DNA of 64,000 nt from Paenibacillus sp. HGH0039 (GTDB lineage: Bacteria > Bacillota > Bacilli > Paenibacillales > NBRC-103111). The position numbers and the translations under genes are program-made. The notes under the pieces were generated by a model. It searched no databases, was not told the DNA's origin, and saw only the letters and a list, made by a program, of their open reading frames with translations. The stretch lies in the NCBI RefSeq assembly GCF_000411255.1, contig NZ_KE150412.1, positions 1,347,817 through 1,411,816 of the forward strand, written 5' to 3'. Of the stretch, positions 37,990 through 48,499 are shown one piece after another (within the stretch, counting starts at the first letter, position 1; every line of letters starts with the position of its first letter).

Positions 37990-39060
37990 CTACACCGTAC
38001 GCCGGTGGATGTAATAAAGAAACAGATGCTGGAGCACCACCTTAAGCACGGCAAAAAAGGGAACGGCCAAAATCAGGCCCGGTATCCCCGCCACTTCTCC
38101 GCCGACGAGCAGCGCAAAAATAATGAGCAGCGGATGCATATGCAGGGTCCGTCCCACAACCTGAGGGGATATTACGTTTCCCTCCAAAATTTGCACAATC
38201 GTATTGACTACGATAACAAGCAGAAGCATTTTTACCGAAACCGTCGCCGCCATAATAACAGCCGGAGCCGCCCCGAAGAACGGGCCCAGATAAGGAATGA
38301 TGTTAAAAACCGCAACGAGCCCTGCCAGCAGCAGCGCATACGGCATCCCGATGGCCCAGTAACCGATATAAGCCAGCACCCCGACGATAACGCAAACGAG
38401 GAACTGCCCCCGGATATAGTTGCCCAGCGCCGTGTCGATATCGACCAGCACCTTGACCACCTGCCTGCGCCGCGATTTCGGAACAATGGCCAGCACGGTT
38501 TTCTCGATCAATTGAAAATCCTTGAGCATATAAAAAGCGAGAAAAGGAACGATGAAAGCGGTCAGAAGCATATTGATGGTGCCTCCGATGCCATGAATCG
38601 TGTCCGAAATTTTGAGGGACAGATTTTTTTGGAGTTTAAAAATCGCATCGTGGATACCCGACCGGACCGTATCCGGAAGGAGCTGGCTGTTTTTCATGCC
38701 GTCCACAAGCGATTGGGCCCTGATCGTCATTTCAGGCATATGCTCGTTCAGTTCCCCAAGCTGCTTGACGAACATCGGAGTCACATTCATAAAAATGACC
38801 GTAAGCGAGGTCAGAAACACGGCATAAATGAGCAGAACGGCAAACGTCCGGGGAACTTTGCGCGTACTCAGCAGATTGACGACGGGGTTGAGTACATAGG
38901 AAATAATCATCGCAATCAGAAAAGGGGTCAGCACCGCTTTCAAGAAATGGAAGACACTCCCCAGAATCGGTCTTATCTGCAGCAGGAAGAACAGGACCAG
39001 TAGTCCGAGAAGCGTATAAATCAGGCCGGCAAACCAGCCGTTTTTAAAAATCGAATTCAT
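37990..39060 (-). CDS. yrrI: AI-2E family transporter (YrrI-like permease)
   Basis: A 356-residue polytopic protein with about seven to eight membrane helices and the AI-2E-family hallmark GMPYALLLAGLVAVFNIIPY followed by LGPFFG. A soluble amphipathic section (about residues 90-185) lies between helices 3 and 4. Members transport diverse small molecules, including autoinducer-2 or ions; the substrate here is unknown. The ATG at 39060 is preceded by AGGAGGG; the longer frame is not supported. The B. subtilis homologue yrrI sits close to alaS, as here. Confidence 0.86.
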   Translation of the reverse strand: MNSIFKNGWFAGLIYTLLGLLVLFFLLQIRPILGSVFHFLKAVLTPFLIAMIISYVLNPVVNLLSTRKVPRTFAVLLIYAVFLTSLTVIFMNVTPMFVKQLGELNEHMPEMTIRAQSLVDGMKNSQLLPDTVRSGIHDAIFKLQKNLSLKISDTIHGIGGTINMLLTAFIVPFLAFYMLKDFQLIEKTVLAIVPKSRRRQVVKVLVDIDTALGNYIRGQFLVCVIVGVLAYIGYWAIGMPYALLLAGLVAVFNIIPYLGPFFGAAPAVIMAATVSVKMLLLVIVVNTIVQILEGNVISPQVVGRTLHMHPLLIIFALLVGGEVAGIPGLILAVPFFAVLKVVLQHLFLYYIHRRTV

Positions 39061-39296
39061 GGCGTTCCCTCCTGTTGACGCTGACAGACTTCGGCGAATG
39101 AGTGTCCCTCTCCATTTCTTCAGTATATGTACTACCTTGGCAATTAATCCAAGCTCCTTCGGCACCAGCAGGTTCTTTTCTATCGGCCCAAACCAAAAAG
39201 CACCGCTCCTGCCGGGCCGAAGCGGTTAAGCTTATCCCTGCAGAGGCAGTGCCTTTTATTTATTTCTCGTATTTCGGTTAGTCAAGTTGTAAACCC

Positions 39297-39494
39297 TTAT
39301 TGGGCATGAATTTGCGGCATTTCTTCTTCAAAAAACAGATCGTCGAGCGAACTCAGCGTACCGTCTTCCTCCACTTGATAAACGGACATTTTCTCCCCGT
39401 TCACAGCGAGTTCAATGAAGCAGCCCCAGCAATAGAATTGATGGGATCCGATTTTGCCGATATCCTTGGAACTGCAATTTGGACAGCGCATCAT
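39297..39494 (-). CDS. Small zinc-ribbon protein
   Basis: A 65-residue protein with CPNC and CWGC pairs (MRCPNCSSKDIGKIGSHQFYC), a zinc-ribbon of the type found in small Bacillota proteins. An acidic C-terminal tail (DDLFFEEEM) follows. AGGGTGA precedes two adjacent ATGs (39494, 39491). It lies 14 bases after the PRC-barrel gene and probably shares its transcript. The function is unknown. Confidence 0.72.
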   Translation of the reverse strand: MMRCPNCSSKDIGKIGSHQFYCWGCFIELAVNGEKMSVYQVEEDGTLSSLDDLFFEEEMPQIHAQ

Positions 39495-39508
39495 GTGCAA
39501 TTTTCACC

Positions 39509-40036
39509 CTATTCTTCTTTAGATACGAAGATTTCCTCCGCCTCAAGCCGGGAGTTAAGCGGAACAATCACCGCATCCTCACCAATGGTTAGCGATACCG
39601 GCATTGGGAGCCACTTGCGACCTTCCATTAAATCGGATACGAAACCTTCGGACAGTTCAAAACCTATTATCTTTGTACCCAATTGTTCAAGCAAATAAAC
39701 GTCCTCGATCGTTCCCAATTGCTGACCGTTTGCCGTAATAACGGGGAGTTCTTTGAGCTTGTGCTTGCCGCCGTTCAGCGGGATCAGCCCCAGGCTCTCC
39801 GCTTCCGCATAACTTCGTACGGATTTCATGTCGGCAATCGTGACTGCGTCTTGTCCGCAGGCCGTAATTTCACCGGCAGGAATATACCGGCAAGAAGAAT
39901 ACCAATGCTGTGCGTCCAGCAAAACGCCGAGAATCGTCCATTCATTGTCGAATAAAACGTCTCTCACCGTTCCTGCACGTTTGCCTGTGGACAAGCAGAA
40001 TATAGGCAATCCGATAATGTCGCGGGCTTTACGCAA
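39509..40036 (-). CDS. PRC-barrel domain protein (YrrD-like)
   Basis: A 175-residue protein made of two PRC-barrel units: RDIIGLPIFCLSTGKRAGTV with a following VRDVLFDNE, and LKELPVITANGQQLGTIED. PRC barrels mediate protein-RNA or protein-protein contacts. The B. subtilis relative yrrD lies in the same cymR-mnmA neighbourhood. It starts with TTG, preceded by GGAGG at about 13 bases, so the start is less certain. Confidence 0.8.
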   Translation of the reverse strand: MRKARDIIGLPIFCLSTGKRAGTVRDVLFDNEWTILGVLLDAQHWYSSCRYIPAGEITACGQDAVTIADMKSVRSYAEAESLGLIPLNGGKHKLKELPVITANGQQLGTIEDVYLLEQLGTKIIGFELSEGFVSDLMEGRKWLPMPVSLTIGEDAVIVPLNSRLEAEEIFVSKEE

Positions 40037-40093
40037 GGGGAATATTAAACCTCCTCGTGACAGCTTGCCGCCGCCAAAGGGCGCGCCCTTCTC

Positions 40094-41236
40094 TTATCTA
40101 CGAATCCGCTTCACGATGGTTGCGGTTTTACGGGCCGCCGTCTCAATTTGGTCTATAGAATTCCCAAAACCAAAACTAAAACGGACAGCCGACTTGCATA
40201 CAGATTCTGGAAGGTCCATGGCCCGCAGGACATGAGAAAGTTCAAGAGAGCCCGACGAGCAGGCGGACCCGCTGGCAGCCGCGATACCTTCCAGATCGAG
40301 ATTCATGAGCAGGGTTTCCGTATGGCTCCCCGGAAAGCTCACGTTAAAAATATGGGGAGCGGACACATCAGGGTTGCCGTTGACCACAAAACCGTCAGGC
40401 CCCAGTTCCTCCAGGAAAATCCGCTCCATATGTTGGCGGTACTCGGAAGTTTGAATGTTGTATTCTTTGTTATTGTTGTTATATATTTCCAGTGCTTTTG
40501 TAAAACCGACTACTCCGGCCACATTTTCTGTGCCGGCTCTTTTTTTACGTTCCTGCGAGCCTCCCAATACTTGCGGAGCCAATTGAAGCTTACGGGAAGC
40601 AAAGAGAGCGCCGATGCCTTTGGGCCCGTTGATTTTATGAGCGGAGAAGCTCATGAGGTCTACGGGAAGCACGGACAGATCTATCGGAAGCTTCCCCAGC
40701 GCCTGAACCGCATCCACATGAAAAGCGATGCCGTGGCTTCTGGCCAACCGTCCGATCTCTTCGATCGGCTGGATAGTGCCGACCTCGTTGTTCACGTACA
40801 TGACGCTGATCAGAACGGTCTCGGGCCGGATGGCTTCCTCCAAGTCTTCTATTCGGATAAGACCGGTCATATCTACTGGCAGAAATGTAACGTCGCAGCC
40901 CATTCGCGCCAGACGTTCTGCCGGATGCAGCACCGCATGGTGCTCGATCTGGGTTGTAATCACGTGAGCCCGTCTGCCCCCGAAGGTTTCGACGACCCCG
41001 TACAAAGCTGTATTGTTGCTCTCGGTTCCCCCGCTCGTAAACAGCAGATCGGCCGGTGAACAGCCGATTGCCGCCGAGAAAGCGCTCCTCGAACGGTCGA
41101 GCGCCGTCTTGGCGGCCCGGCCGTAGCTGTGGATGCTTGAAGGGTTGCCGAAATAGTCCGTATAGTAAGGCATCATGGCTTCCAGCACCTCCGGATGGAG
41201 AGGAGTTGTAGCGGCATGATCAAGATATATTCCCAT
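40094..41236 (-). CDS. Cysteine desulfurase (YrvO/NifS-like)
   Basis: A 380-residue PLP enzyme that moves sulfur from cysteine to an acceptor. The N terminus YLDHAATTPLHPEVLEAM, LFTSGGTESNNTAL, the aldimine Lys in SFSAHKINGPKGIG and the catalytic Cys loop ASGSACSSGSLELSHV are all present. In B. subtilis the adjacent YrvO serves MnmA in tRNA 2-thiouridine formation, and mnmA is divergent 680 bases away here. The stretch YNNNNKEYN is a small Asn run encoded by a short AAT/AAC repeat. The ATG at 41236 has AGGGTGA 5 bases upstream. It follows cymR directly. Confidence 0.93.
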   Translation of the reverse strand: MGIYLDHAATTPLHPEVLEAMMPYYTDYFGNPSSIHSYGRAAKTALDRSRSAFSAAIGCSPADLLFTSGGTESNNTALYGVVETFGGRRAHVITTQIEHHAVLHPAERLARMGCDVTFLPVDMTGLIRIEDLEEAIRPETVLISVMYVNNEVGTIQPIEEIGRLARSHGIAFHVDAVQALGKLPIDLSVLPVDLMSFSAHKINGPKGIGALFASRKLQLAPQVLGGSQERKKRAGTENVAGVVGFTKALEIYNNNNKEYNIQTSEYRQHMERIFLEELGPDGFVVNGNPDVSAPHIFNVSFPGSHTETLLMNLDLEGIAAASGSACSSGSLELSHVLRAMDLPESVCKSAVRFSFGFGNSIDQIETAARKTATIVKRIRR

Positions 41237-41252
41237 AGTGGTCACCCTGCAA

Positions 41253-41672
41253 TCAAATATAGAACATATAGCTGTCGCGTTTGCCTTCTTCTTGATAAGA
41301 AATCAAAGAAGCCAGAGTTGTGGAATCCAGAACCTCCGCGATGCTGTCCCGGATACGAATCCACAAATCCCGCTTGGCCGGATCGTCTTCTTCCGTAAAA
41401 TCGACCGGTGAAATCGGCCCTTCCAGGACTCGGATCACTTCACCCGCGGTAATTTCTTCCGCGTTCTTTGAAAGGATATATCCGCCGTAGGCGCCGCGGA
41501 TACTTTTAACAAGACCTGCGTTTCTCAGAGGAGCTACGAGCTGCTCCAGGTAATGTTCGGATAGTTGATGTTTCTCTGCGATACTTTTCAGCGAGGTCGG
41601 CCCTTCCCCGAATCTTGCGGCCAGTTCCATCATTATAGTGAGGCCGTAACGGCCTTTTGTTGAAATTTTCAA
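41253..41672 (-). CDS. cymR: Rrf2-family regulator, CymR-like
   Basis: A 139-residue Rrf2 repressor. The helix-turn-helix covers TSLKSIAEKHQLSEHYLEQL and the wing GLVKSIRGAYGGYIL. There is no Cys in the protein, so it cannot hold an iron-sulfur cluster as IscR does. This matches CymR, which controls cysteine metabolism together with CysK in B. subtilis. It is located before cysteine desulfurase (same operon) and divergent from mnmA. Confidence 0.9.
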   Translation of the reverse strand: MKISTKGRYGLTIMMELAARFGEGPTSLKSIAEKHQLSEHYLEQLVAPLRNAGLVKSIRGAYGGYILSKNAEEITAGEVIRVLEGPISPVDFTEEDDPAKRDLWIRIRDSIAEVLDSTTLASLISYQEEGKRDSYMFYI

Positions 41673-41809
41673 ATTAACACCTCTTCTACCCCTGCTTATG
41701 TGTAAGATTACTAGCTCTAGGGTAACCTATTTCTCTATGATTCATTCCATTTAGGCATGTTCTTTACTATGTTATCACAATTCCGATTAATTTGGTTACA
41801 AAACCATGA

Positions 41810-43003
<1,194 letters not shown>

Positions 43004-43380
43004 GATGAACCATCCCGGGCCGTAGGGCTCATAAGAGCGGCCGCAGGGCCGTGTACTTTGACGGAAGCATTCGCTCGTTGAGCAGCGGCGGTTCACGGAA
43101 AGCGGACAGAACATGCCCTCCGGAATGTTGCCTGGGCGGCTCCGCATCACCGCGGCCGCCCCTGGCTTCAATCGGGACCGGTTGTCTGCTTGCGCGGCAG
43201 CTGCAGTCTAAGCAGGCTGCCTGCTCGGCATCGGCAGCAAAAAGAACGCGAATCCCTCCAAAAGGGATTCGCGTTCTTTTTGTAAGTACATGTATAGGCC
43301 AAGCATACTTACAATAGGTGCAGCATTGATTACCTGGGAAATAATTTACCCCGTTAGCTGTTCCGGCTCCAAAGCTGTGT
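43004..43380. other. Intergenic region with no gene
   Basis: Between mnmA and the convergent antiporter gene. I see no supported ORF, promoter or RNA gene. The only structured element is the bidirectional terminator at 43239-43281. Confidence 0.6.
43239..43281. terminator. Bidirectional terminator between mnmA and antiporter genes
   Basis: AAAAAGAACGCGAATCCC pairs perfectly with GGGATTCGCGTTCTTTTT around TCCAAAA. A-rich and T-rich flanks serve both directions. Confidence 0.9.
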
Positions 43381-44859
43381 TCACAGCCCTTTCTCGGGCG
43401 TAAGATCGGCAGGTTTGATGGCGGGGGATTCCTCATAAAAGATTTTCTTGACCTTCTCCCTCATCGGCTTCGAAACGAGCGTATACAGAAGATCCCCTTC
43501 GATAAGCTCCGTATTCCCGTGAGGCGTTATAATTTTTCCTTTTCGGACGATGGCCGTAATGAGAACTTCTTCCGGAAGATCCAGGTCACTGATCAGCCTG
43601 TTGTTGACCGGACCGTTTTCCGTCACTTTAATTTCGATAATTTCCGCATTCGCTTTCCCGAGAGCCAGAAGCTCAAGGGTGTGGGTATCGTTCTTCGCCG
43701 AACCTTCGGTAAGGCCCAGTTTTTTGGACAGGACGGAAATGGTTGAACCCTGAATCAGCGTCGATAGAAGCACGATGAAGAAAACGATGTTAAAAAACAT
43801 GCGTCCGTGCTCCAGTCCCGCAAGCAGCGGATAAGTGGCGAGTACGATCGGAACGGCTCCTCTGAGACCGGCCCACGAGATCAGCAGCTTTTCCCGGTAT
43901 TGAAATCCGGTGCCGAGCATGCTTCCGAATACCCCGACAGGTCTCGCAACAAACATCAGAATAAGGGCAAGAGCTACTCCCTGCCAGGCAATACTGATAA
44001 GATCGTCCGGGAACGCCAGCAGTCCGAGAAGCATAAACATCAGGATCTGCATCATCCAGGCAAACCCTTCATGAAACCTCGTGATCGAGAACCGGTAGGC
44101 AAAATCCGCGTTGCCGAGCCGCAGGGCCATCACATAGACGGCCAGCAGTCCGCTCCCGTGAAGCAGCGCCGTAGACCCGTATGTAAAGATGGCAAAGGCA
44201 AGCGCCAGAACGGGATACAGCCCTGAAGAATCCAAATCGATTTTGTTGAGGCTCCAAACGGCCAGACGGCCGATGACCAGTCCCAGCACAAGCCCCAAAC
44301 CCATCTCCCATAAAAAACTGCCGATCAGAAGAAGGATGCTCGTGTCCGGCATTTGAATAAGCTCGATGAGGGAAACCGTCAGAAACACGGCCATCGGATC
44401 GTTCGTTCCGGATTCCGCCTCCAGCGTCGAGGTCAGCCTTCTCTTTACGTTCTGATTGCCGAGAACGGCAAATACCGCCGCGGCGTCCGTAGACCCGACA
44501 ATGGCACCAAGGAGAAGCCCTTCCTTAAGCGATACCTGCAAAATCCAGTAGGCGCTTAGCCCCACGATAACCGTAGTCAGCAGTACGCCTAAGGTAGCGA
44601 GCATCAGGGAAGGCCGGATCACTTCCTTCACGTGCGTCCACTTCGTGTGCATGCCTCCGTCGAACAGAATAACGATAAGCGCCATCAAACCGAACCACTG
44701 CGTCAACTGGGCGTTGTCAAAATAAATAAAACGATTGAGCCCCATGCCCACCAGCATAAAAAAGACGAGAGCCGGAAGTCCGAAACGGGACGAAAATTTG
44801 GACATAAGCACGCCGGCGAACAGCAGGACGGCAATGAGAAAAATATATTTCTCCGTCAT
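43381..44859 (-). CDS. Potassium or sodium/proton antiporter, CPA1 family with RCK_C domain
   Basis: A 492-residue antiporter. The membrane part has about 12-13 helices; conserved LIVILFDGGMHTKW and LEAESGTNDPMAVFLT carry the usual ion-binding acidic residues. From about residue 395 there is a cytoplasmic RCK-C/TrkA-C-like domain (IEIKVTENGPVNNRLISDLD, then ELIEGDLLYTLVS), as in NhaP2/CvrA-type potassium/proton antiporters. The ligand of that domain is unknown. It is 61 bases from rarA and probably transcribed with it. Confidence 0.88.
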   Translation of the reverse strand: MTEKYIFLIAVLLFAGVLMSKFSSRFGLPALVFFMLVGMGLNRFIYFDNAQLTQWFGLMALIVILFDGGMHTKWTHVKEVIRPSLMLATLGVLLTTVIVGLSAYWILQVSLKEGLLLGAIVGSTDAAAVFAVLGNQNVKRRLTSTLEAESGTNDPMAVFLTVSLIELIQMPDTSILLLIGSFLWEMGLGLVLGLVIGRLAVWSLNKIDLDSSGLYPVLALAFAIFTYGSTALLHGSGLLAVYVMALRLGNADFAYRFSITRFHEGFAWMMQILMFMLLGLLAFPDDLISIAWQGVALALILMFVARPVGVFGSMLGTGFQYREKLLISWAGLRGAVPIVLATYPLLAGLEHGRMFFNIVFFIVLLSTLIQGSTISVLSKKLGLTEGSAKNDTHTLELLALGKANAEIIEIKVTENGPVNNRLISDLDLPEEVLITAIVRKGKIITPHGNTELIEGDLLYTLVSKPMREKVKKIFYEESPAIKPADLTPEKGL

Positions 44860-44919
44860 AATCGGTCTCCTTCAGCTACCTGCAGTTCCTGCCGGAAGCC
44901 GCAGGCTCTTCTAGAAGGG

Positions 44920-46230
44920 TCATCGGTTCCGGCGCTGCTGATTTATTTTCATCTTCTCTTCCATACCCTGTTCCGTGGCATTAAAAAACACCTCGCCCTC
45001 CAATTGTTCCGGCAAATACGCTTGTTTCACGTAATGACCCGGATAATTGTGGGGATACATGTAGCCTTTATGCCCTAATTGTTCCGCTCCCTTGTAGTGG
45101 GTATCCCTGAGATGCAGCGGAACCTCCGCCTTTCCGATGCTGTCCATGGCGGACATCGCACGTCCGATGGCAAGCGGGATGGAGTTGGATTTCGGGCTCT
45201 CCACAGCGAACAGAATCGCCTGGCAGACGATATATTTCGCCTCCGGCCAGCCGATCTTGTGATAGGCCTCCATAGCCGAAACCGCCTGAACCATAGCCTG
45301 CGGATTCGCCAGGCCGATGTCTTCGCTGCAGGCGACGGTCAGACGCCGGATAAACGTCATCGGGTCCATGCCGAGCTTCTCCACGGCGTACAGGAACCAG
45401 AAGAGAGCAGCGTCGGACGACCCCCGAACGCTCTTATGGAACGCGGAGAGGACGTCATACTGCGTCGACTCGTCCGCTTTGACGGTCGGGCGGCGGATGG
45501 ATTCCTCCGCGATGTCCAGCGTGATGCGGACGACGCCGTCCGCATCCGCCGAGGTCGTCAGCGCGGCGATTTCCAGCGCATTGAGCGCACGGCGGATATC
45601 TCCGCCCGCCATGAACGCGATATGCGCAAGCGCCTCTTCTTCGGCTTCGATGTTCAGAAAGCCGAGTCCGCGCTCTTCATCGGAGAGGGCGCGCTCCATC
45701 GCGATGCGGGCATGCTTCTCGGTCAAGCCGTGAAGCTGAAACAGCGTGGAGCGGGAGAGCAGAGCCCCGTTCACGTAGTGGAACGGGTTCTCGGTCGTCG
45801 CTCCGATGAACACGATCGTGCCCTGCTCCACGGCGGGCAGCAGAGCGTCCTGACGGGCCGAGTTGAAACGGTGGACCTCGTCGAGGAACAGGATCGTCCG
45901 CCGCCCGTACAGCGCCTTGGCCGACTTGGCCTGCTCGATCACCTCGCGGACATCCTTGACCGAAGCGTCCACGGCGTTCAATCTTACGAAATCGCCGGAC
46001 GTCTTCTCCGATATAATGTGCGCGAGCGTGGTTTTACCGCAGCCGGGAGGCCCGTACAGCACGATCGACGTGATCTGGTCGGCCTCGATCGCCCGGCGCA
46101 GCAGCTTGCCGGGACCCACGATATGTTCCTGGCCGATATATTCATCAAGAGTGCGGGGCCGCATCCGGTCCGCGAGAAGCTTTCCGCGGGAATCGTTCTC
46201 GGCAGCGGCACTGAATAAGTCCATTTCCAT
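44920..46230 (-). CDS. rarA: Replication-associated recombination protein A (RarA/MgsA)
   Basis: A 436-residue AAA+ clamp-loader-like ATPase acting at stalled replication forks. Walker A GPPGCGKTT, Walker B LFLDEVHRF, sensor 1 GATTENP and arginine-containing RSTLFQL are seen. The C-terminal MgsA domain (GHKGYMYPHNYPGHYVKQAY) is typical of the family. The ATG at 46230 has AAAGGCGGA upstream. A promoter lies 40 bases before it. Confidence 0.94.
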   Translation of the reverse strand: MEMDLFSAAAENDSRGKLLADRMRPRTLDEYIGQEHIVGPGKLLRRAIEADQITSIVLYGPPGCGKTTLAHIISEKTSGDFVRLNAVDASVKDVREVIEQAKSAKALYGRRTILFLDEVHRFNSARQDALLPAVEQGTIVFIGATTENPFHYVNGALLSRSTLFQLHGLTEKHARIAMERALSDEERGLGFLNIEAEEEALAHIAFMAGGDIRRALNALEIAALTTSADADGVVRITLDIAEESIRRPTVKADESTQYDVLSAFHKSVRGSSDAALFWFLYAVEKLGMDPMTFIRRLTVACSEDIGLANPQAMVQAVSAMEAYHKIGWPEAKYIVCQAILFAVESPKSNSIPLAIGRAMSAMDSIGKAEVPLHLRDTHYKGAEQLGHKGYMYPHNYPGHYVKQAYLPEQLEGEVFFNATEQGMEEKMKINQQRRNR

Positions 46231-46270
46231 CTGCAATTCCGCCTTTCAACAGCATGTAGAGTATCTACCT

Positions 46271-46300
46271 ATTATACTGTTGACGCCTCTTATTTGTCGA
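46271..46300 (-). promoter_or_regulatory. Promoter of rarA
   Basis: On the minus strand TCGACA (46295-46300) and TATAAT (46271-46276) are separated by 18 bases. It lies between the gerC stop and the rarA start. Confidence 0.7.
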
Positions 46301-46310
46301 AGTACCCGGC

Positions 46311-47414
46311 CTAATGCGCCGTTCCCGCGGAGTGGATACGGACATGAGTGTCCACTTTGAATGTCAGCTTAGGGTATATTTTTTGCCAGTCTTCCCATTC
46401 CGATGCATTATCCCAACGGCGGGACATATAATGCAGGCCGAAGCCGATCGGGTCCGTCTCATGTTTTTGGAGCCTCTTCAGGAATCGTTCCACCTGTCCG
46501 TTTATTTCCTTTGCCGTTGCGTCTTCGATAGTATCCAGAACAGACCGGGTCATGTTCTCATGGCTCTCGTTTTCTTCCAAAGTCGCTTTGATGTGAATTT
46601 CGTACGCGAGTACCGGCTCTTCTCCCGGCCGTGCGTTTATTTTATAAGAAGCCCGCGAGCTTTCCAGATTCAGTTCGTACAAGTTTCCTTCCATTTTACC
46701 GCTCAGGTTCGTTTTTAAGTTTTTGGTTGTCAGCAGGTTATACAATTTCGTTTCATTGGGACTCAGCTCAATTCCGATCCGGTGTTTTTTCATGAGCGCC
46801 AGCTGATCGATTCTAAAATGATCTCCTTCGGCTTTGACGATCGGAAGAATGGGATCCATTCCTCTTTCCTCGAGCCGCCGCTGGTAATCGAATAAATACT
46901 CCGTTACGATGTAGGGCGATTCCGTTCCGCTTTTGGAAAGGCCGAGTATTAGGGCGTTGGAGGGAATACGCTCGGACTGGGGCTTGATTTTCTGGACGTC
47001 CAAGGCTGTTGGCTTGGCAATGGCCAGCAGCGTAATGAGCTGAATATCCCTGCGCCGCACCCCCCAGTTGATAATCTGATAAATATCATCGTGAGCCATA
47101 TTTTCCCCGATCAGAAACACCTTCATATGACCGAAATCCAGCTCTTTGTCCACCTTGGACTTGGCTTTCCTTACCGCGTCCGCAACCGTCTTGGTTTCCT
47201 CGACTATAATGTCGAATTGCTCGGTCCCTTCTTTGGGATTCCCTTGGGGAATGGCCAGTTTCAGGCTGACCCGAAGGTTGTTTTTCTGATCATCCAACTT
47301 GTCTATCCCCATCGAGATCACAAAAATGCGTTTGTCGATGTCTTTGAAGTTGCAGCCGCCGAGGAGCAGCGGGAACAGCAGAGCCGGAATAAACAGCAGC
47401 AGCTTGTACCTCAC
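46311..47414 (-). CDS. gerC: Spore germination lipoprotein GerC (Ger(x)C family)
   Basis: A 367-residue lipoprotein with signal peptide and lipobox LLGGC (Cys21), anchored on the inner spore membrane's outer face. The characteristic FKDIDKRIFVISMGIDKL follows the cysteine, and FGHMKVFLIGENMA lies near residue 95. It is the C subunit of a nutrient germinant receptor. It overlaps gerB by four bases (ATGA). Confidence 0.93.
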   Translation of the reverse strand: MRYKLLLFIPALLFPLLLGGCNFKDIDKRIFVISMGIDKLDDQKNNLRVSLKLAIPQGNPKEGTEQFDIIVEETKTVADAVRKAKSKVDKELDFGHMKVFLIGENMAHDDIYQIINWGVRRRDIQLITLLAIAKPTALDVQKIKPQSERIPSNALILGLSKSGTESPYIVTEYLFDYQRRLEERGMDPILPIVKAEGDHFRIDQLALMKKHRIGIELSPNETKLYNLLTTKNLKTNLSGKMEGNLYELNLESSRASYKINARPGEEPVLAYEIHIKATLEENESHENMTRSVLDTIEDATAKEINGQVERFLKRLQKHETDPIGFGLHYMSRRWDNASEWEDWQKIYPKLTFKVDTHVRIHSAGTAH

Positions 47415-48499
47415 TTCTTTTTCTCCTTCCGATACATATAGAAAATCAGCAGCACGAAAATAAATTCAGCCACGAGCCTGATTTCAAGAAAGATCTCTCC
47501 GGATCTTATCAGCCCTTCCTGATTGAATTTGAGCATCCACATACTGGCTGTAGCGAAAACGACAACGATTCCTAATGGAATATATTTAGACCCGCGCGCA
47601 GCGGCGGGAAACCGGATCAACCCCCTGGCCAGGTTCTGCGCCACATGCCAATGTACGATCGTGCTGATCAGAAAAAGGGAAATGTAAACCAGGTAAAAAA
47701 CGAAAACGAGCCGTTCGACGAGGAACATATCGATCCGGATGGAATCCGCCAATGAAAACCACGGATACACGTACGTGGATACGCCCATGGAACCGTGCAT
47801 TCCGATCGGCACGATCATCGTAAGCAGCAGAAGTAGCAGACCCGACAGCGAAATAAGCAGATAGCCTCTCATATGAAACTTTTCGAATACCCGGTTAAAT
47901 ACAACCAGATTGATATAACCGGTAAAAAGAAAAGTCGCCGCAGCCACCGCCTGAAACGAGGGCCACTGCAGACTGAATGTGAAAGTTTGCAGCACCGCGT
48001 CCCAGTCGAACATGGGGGACGTTATGGCCCGGATGATGAAGAACGCGACAATCGGACAATTCAGCACGAGCAAAATCTCGAGCCCGAACAAAATGGAAGC
48101 GGGATTGAGCGTACAGGCCCAGCACACCACAATCAAATAGCCGATCATAACCAAAAAGGCGGGAACGTCCGGACTTATGTAACGGAGGGTGATATCCACA
48201 AATGACAAAAGCGTAATGGCCCCGGCAAAAAACCAGAGCCCGATCATAAGCAGCTGGACGGACACGTTCACCCAATTTGGCAGATACTGCTTCATCATTT
48301 CCGGAAACCCCTGCCGGGTGAAAGAAGCCAGCATGGTCGTGAACCATCGGATCAGCAGGTAGCTGATGACGACCGAGAGGAGAATCGAGGTCCACGCGCC
48401 GTCGAACCGGTGCTGCAGCAAAATTCTCGGCACATAAATGATAATGCTGATTAAAGCATTGATGGCGATCAAGCAGTACACATATCTATTGGTGACCAT
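47411..48499 (-). CDS. gerB: Spore germination permease GerB (GerAB/ArcD/ProY family)
   Basis: A 362-residue integral membrane protein with about ten helices and almost no large soluble domain. GerB subunits resemble amino-acid permeases and bind the germinant. The sequence has typical features such as ALISIIIYVPRILLQ at the N terminus and PWFSLADSIRIDMFLVERL. It overlaps gerA by 14 bases, implying coupled translation. The germinant cannot be predicted from the sequence. Confidence 0.92.
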   Translation of the reverse strand: MVTNRYVYCLIAINALISIIIYVPRILLQHRFDGAWTSILLSVVISYLLIRWFTTMLASFTRQGFPEMMKQYLPNWVNVSVQLLMIGLWFFAGAITLLSFVDITLRYISPDVPAFLVMIGYLIVVCWACTLNPASILFGLEILLVLNCPIVAFFIIRAITSPMFDWDAVLQTFTFSLQWPSFQAVAAATFLFTGYINLVVFNRVFEKFHMRGYLLISLSGLLLLLLTMIVPIGMHGSMGVSTYVYPWFSLADSIRIDMFLVERLVFVFYLVYISLFLISTIVHWHVAQNLARGLIRFPAAARGSKYIPLGIVVVFATASMWMLKFNQEGLIRSGEIFLEIRLVAEFIFVLLIFYMYRKEKKK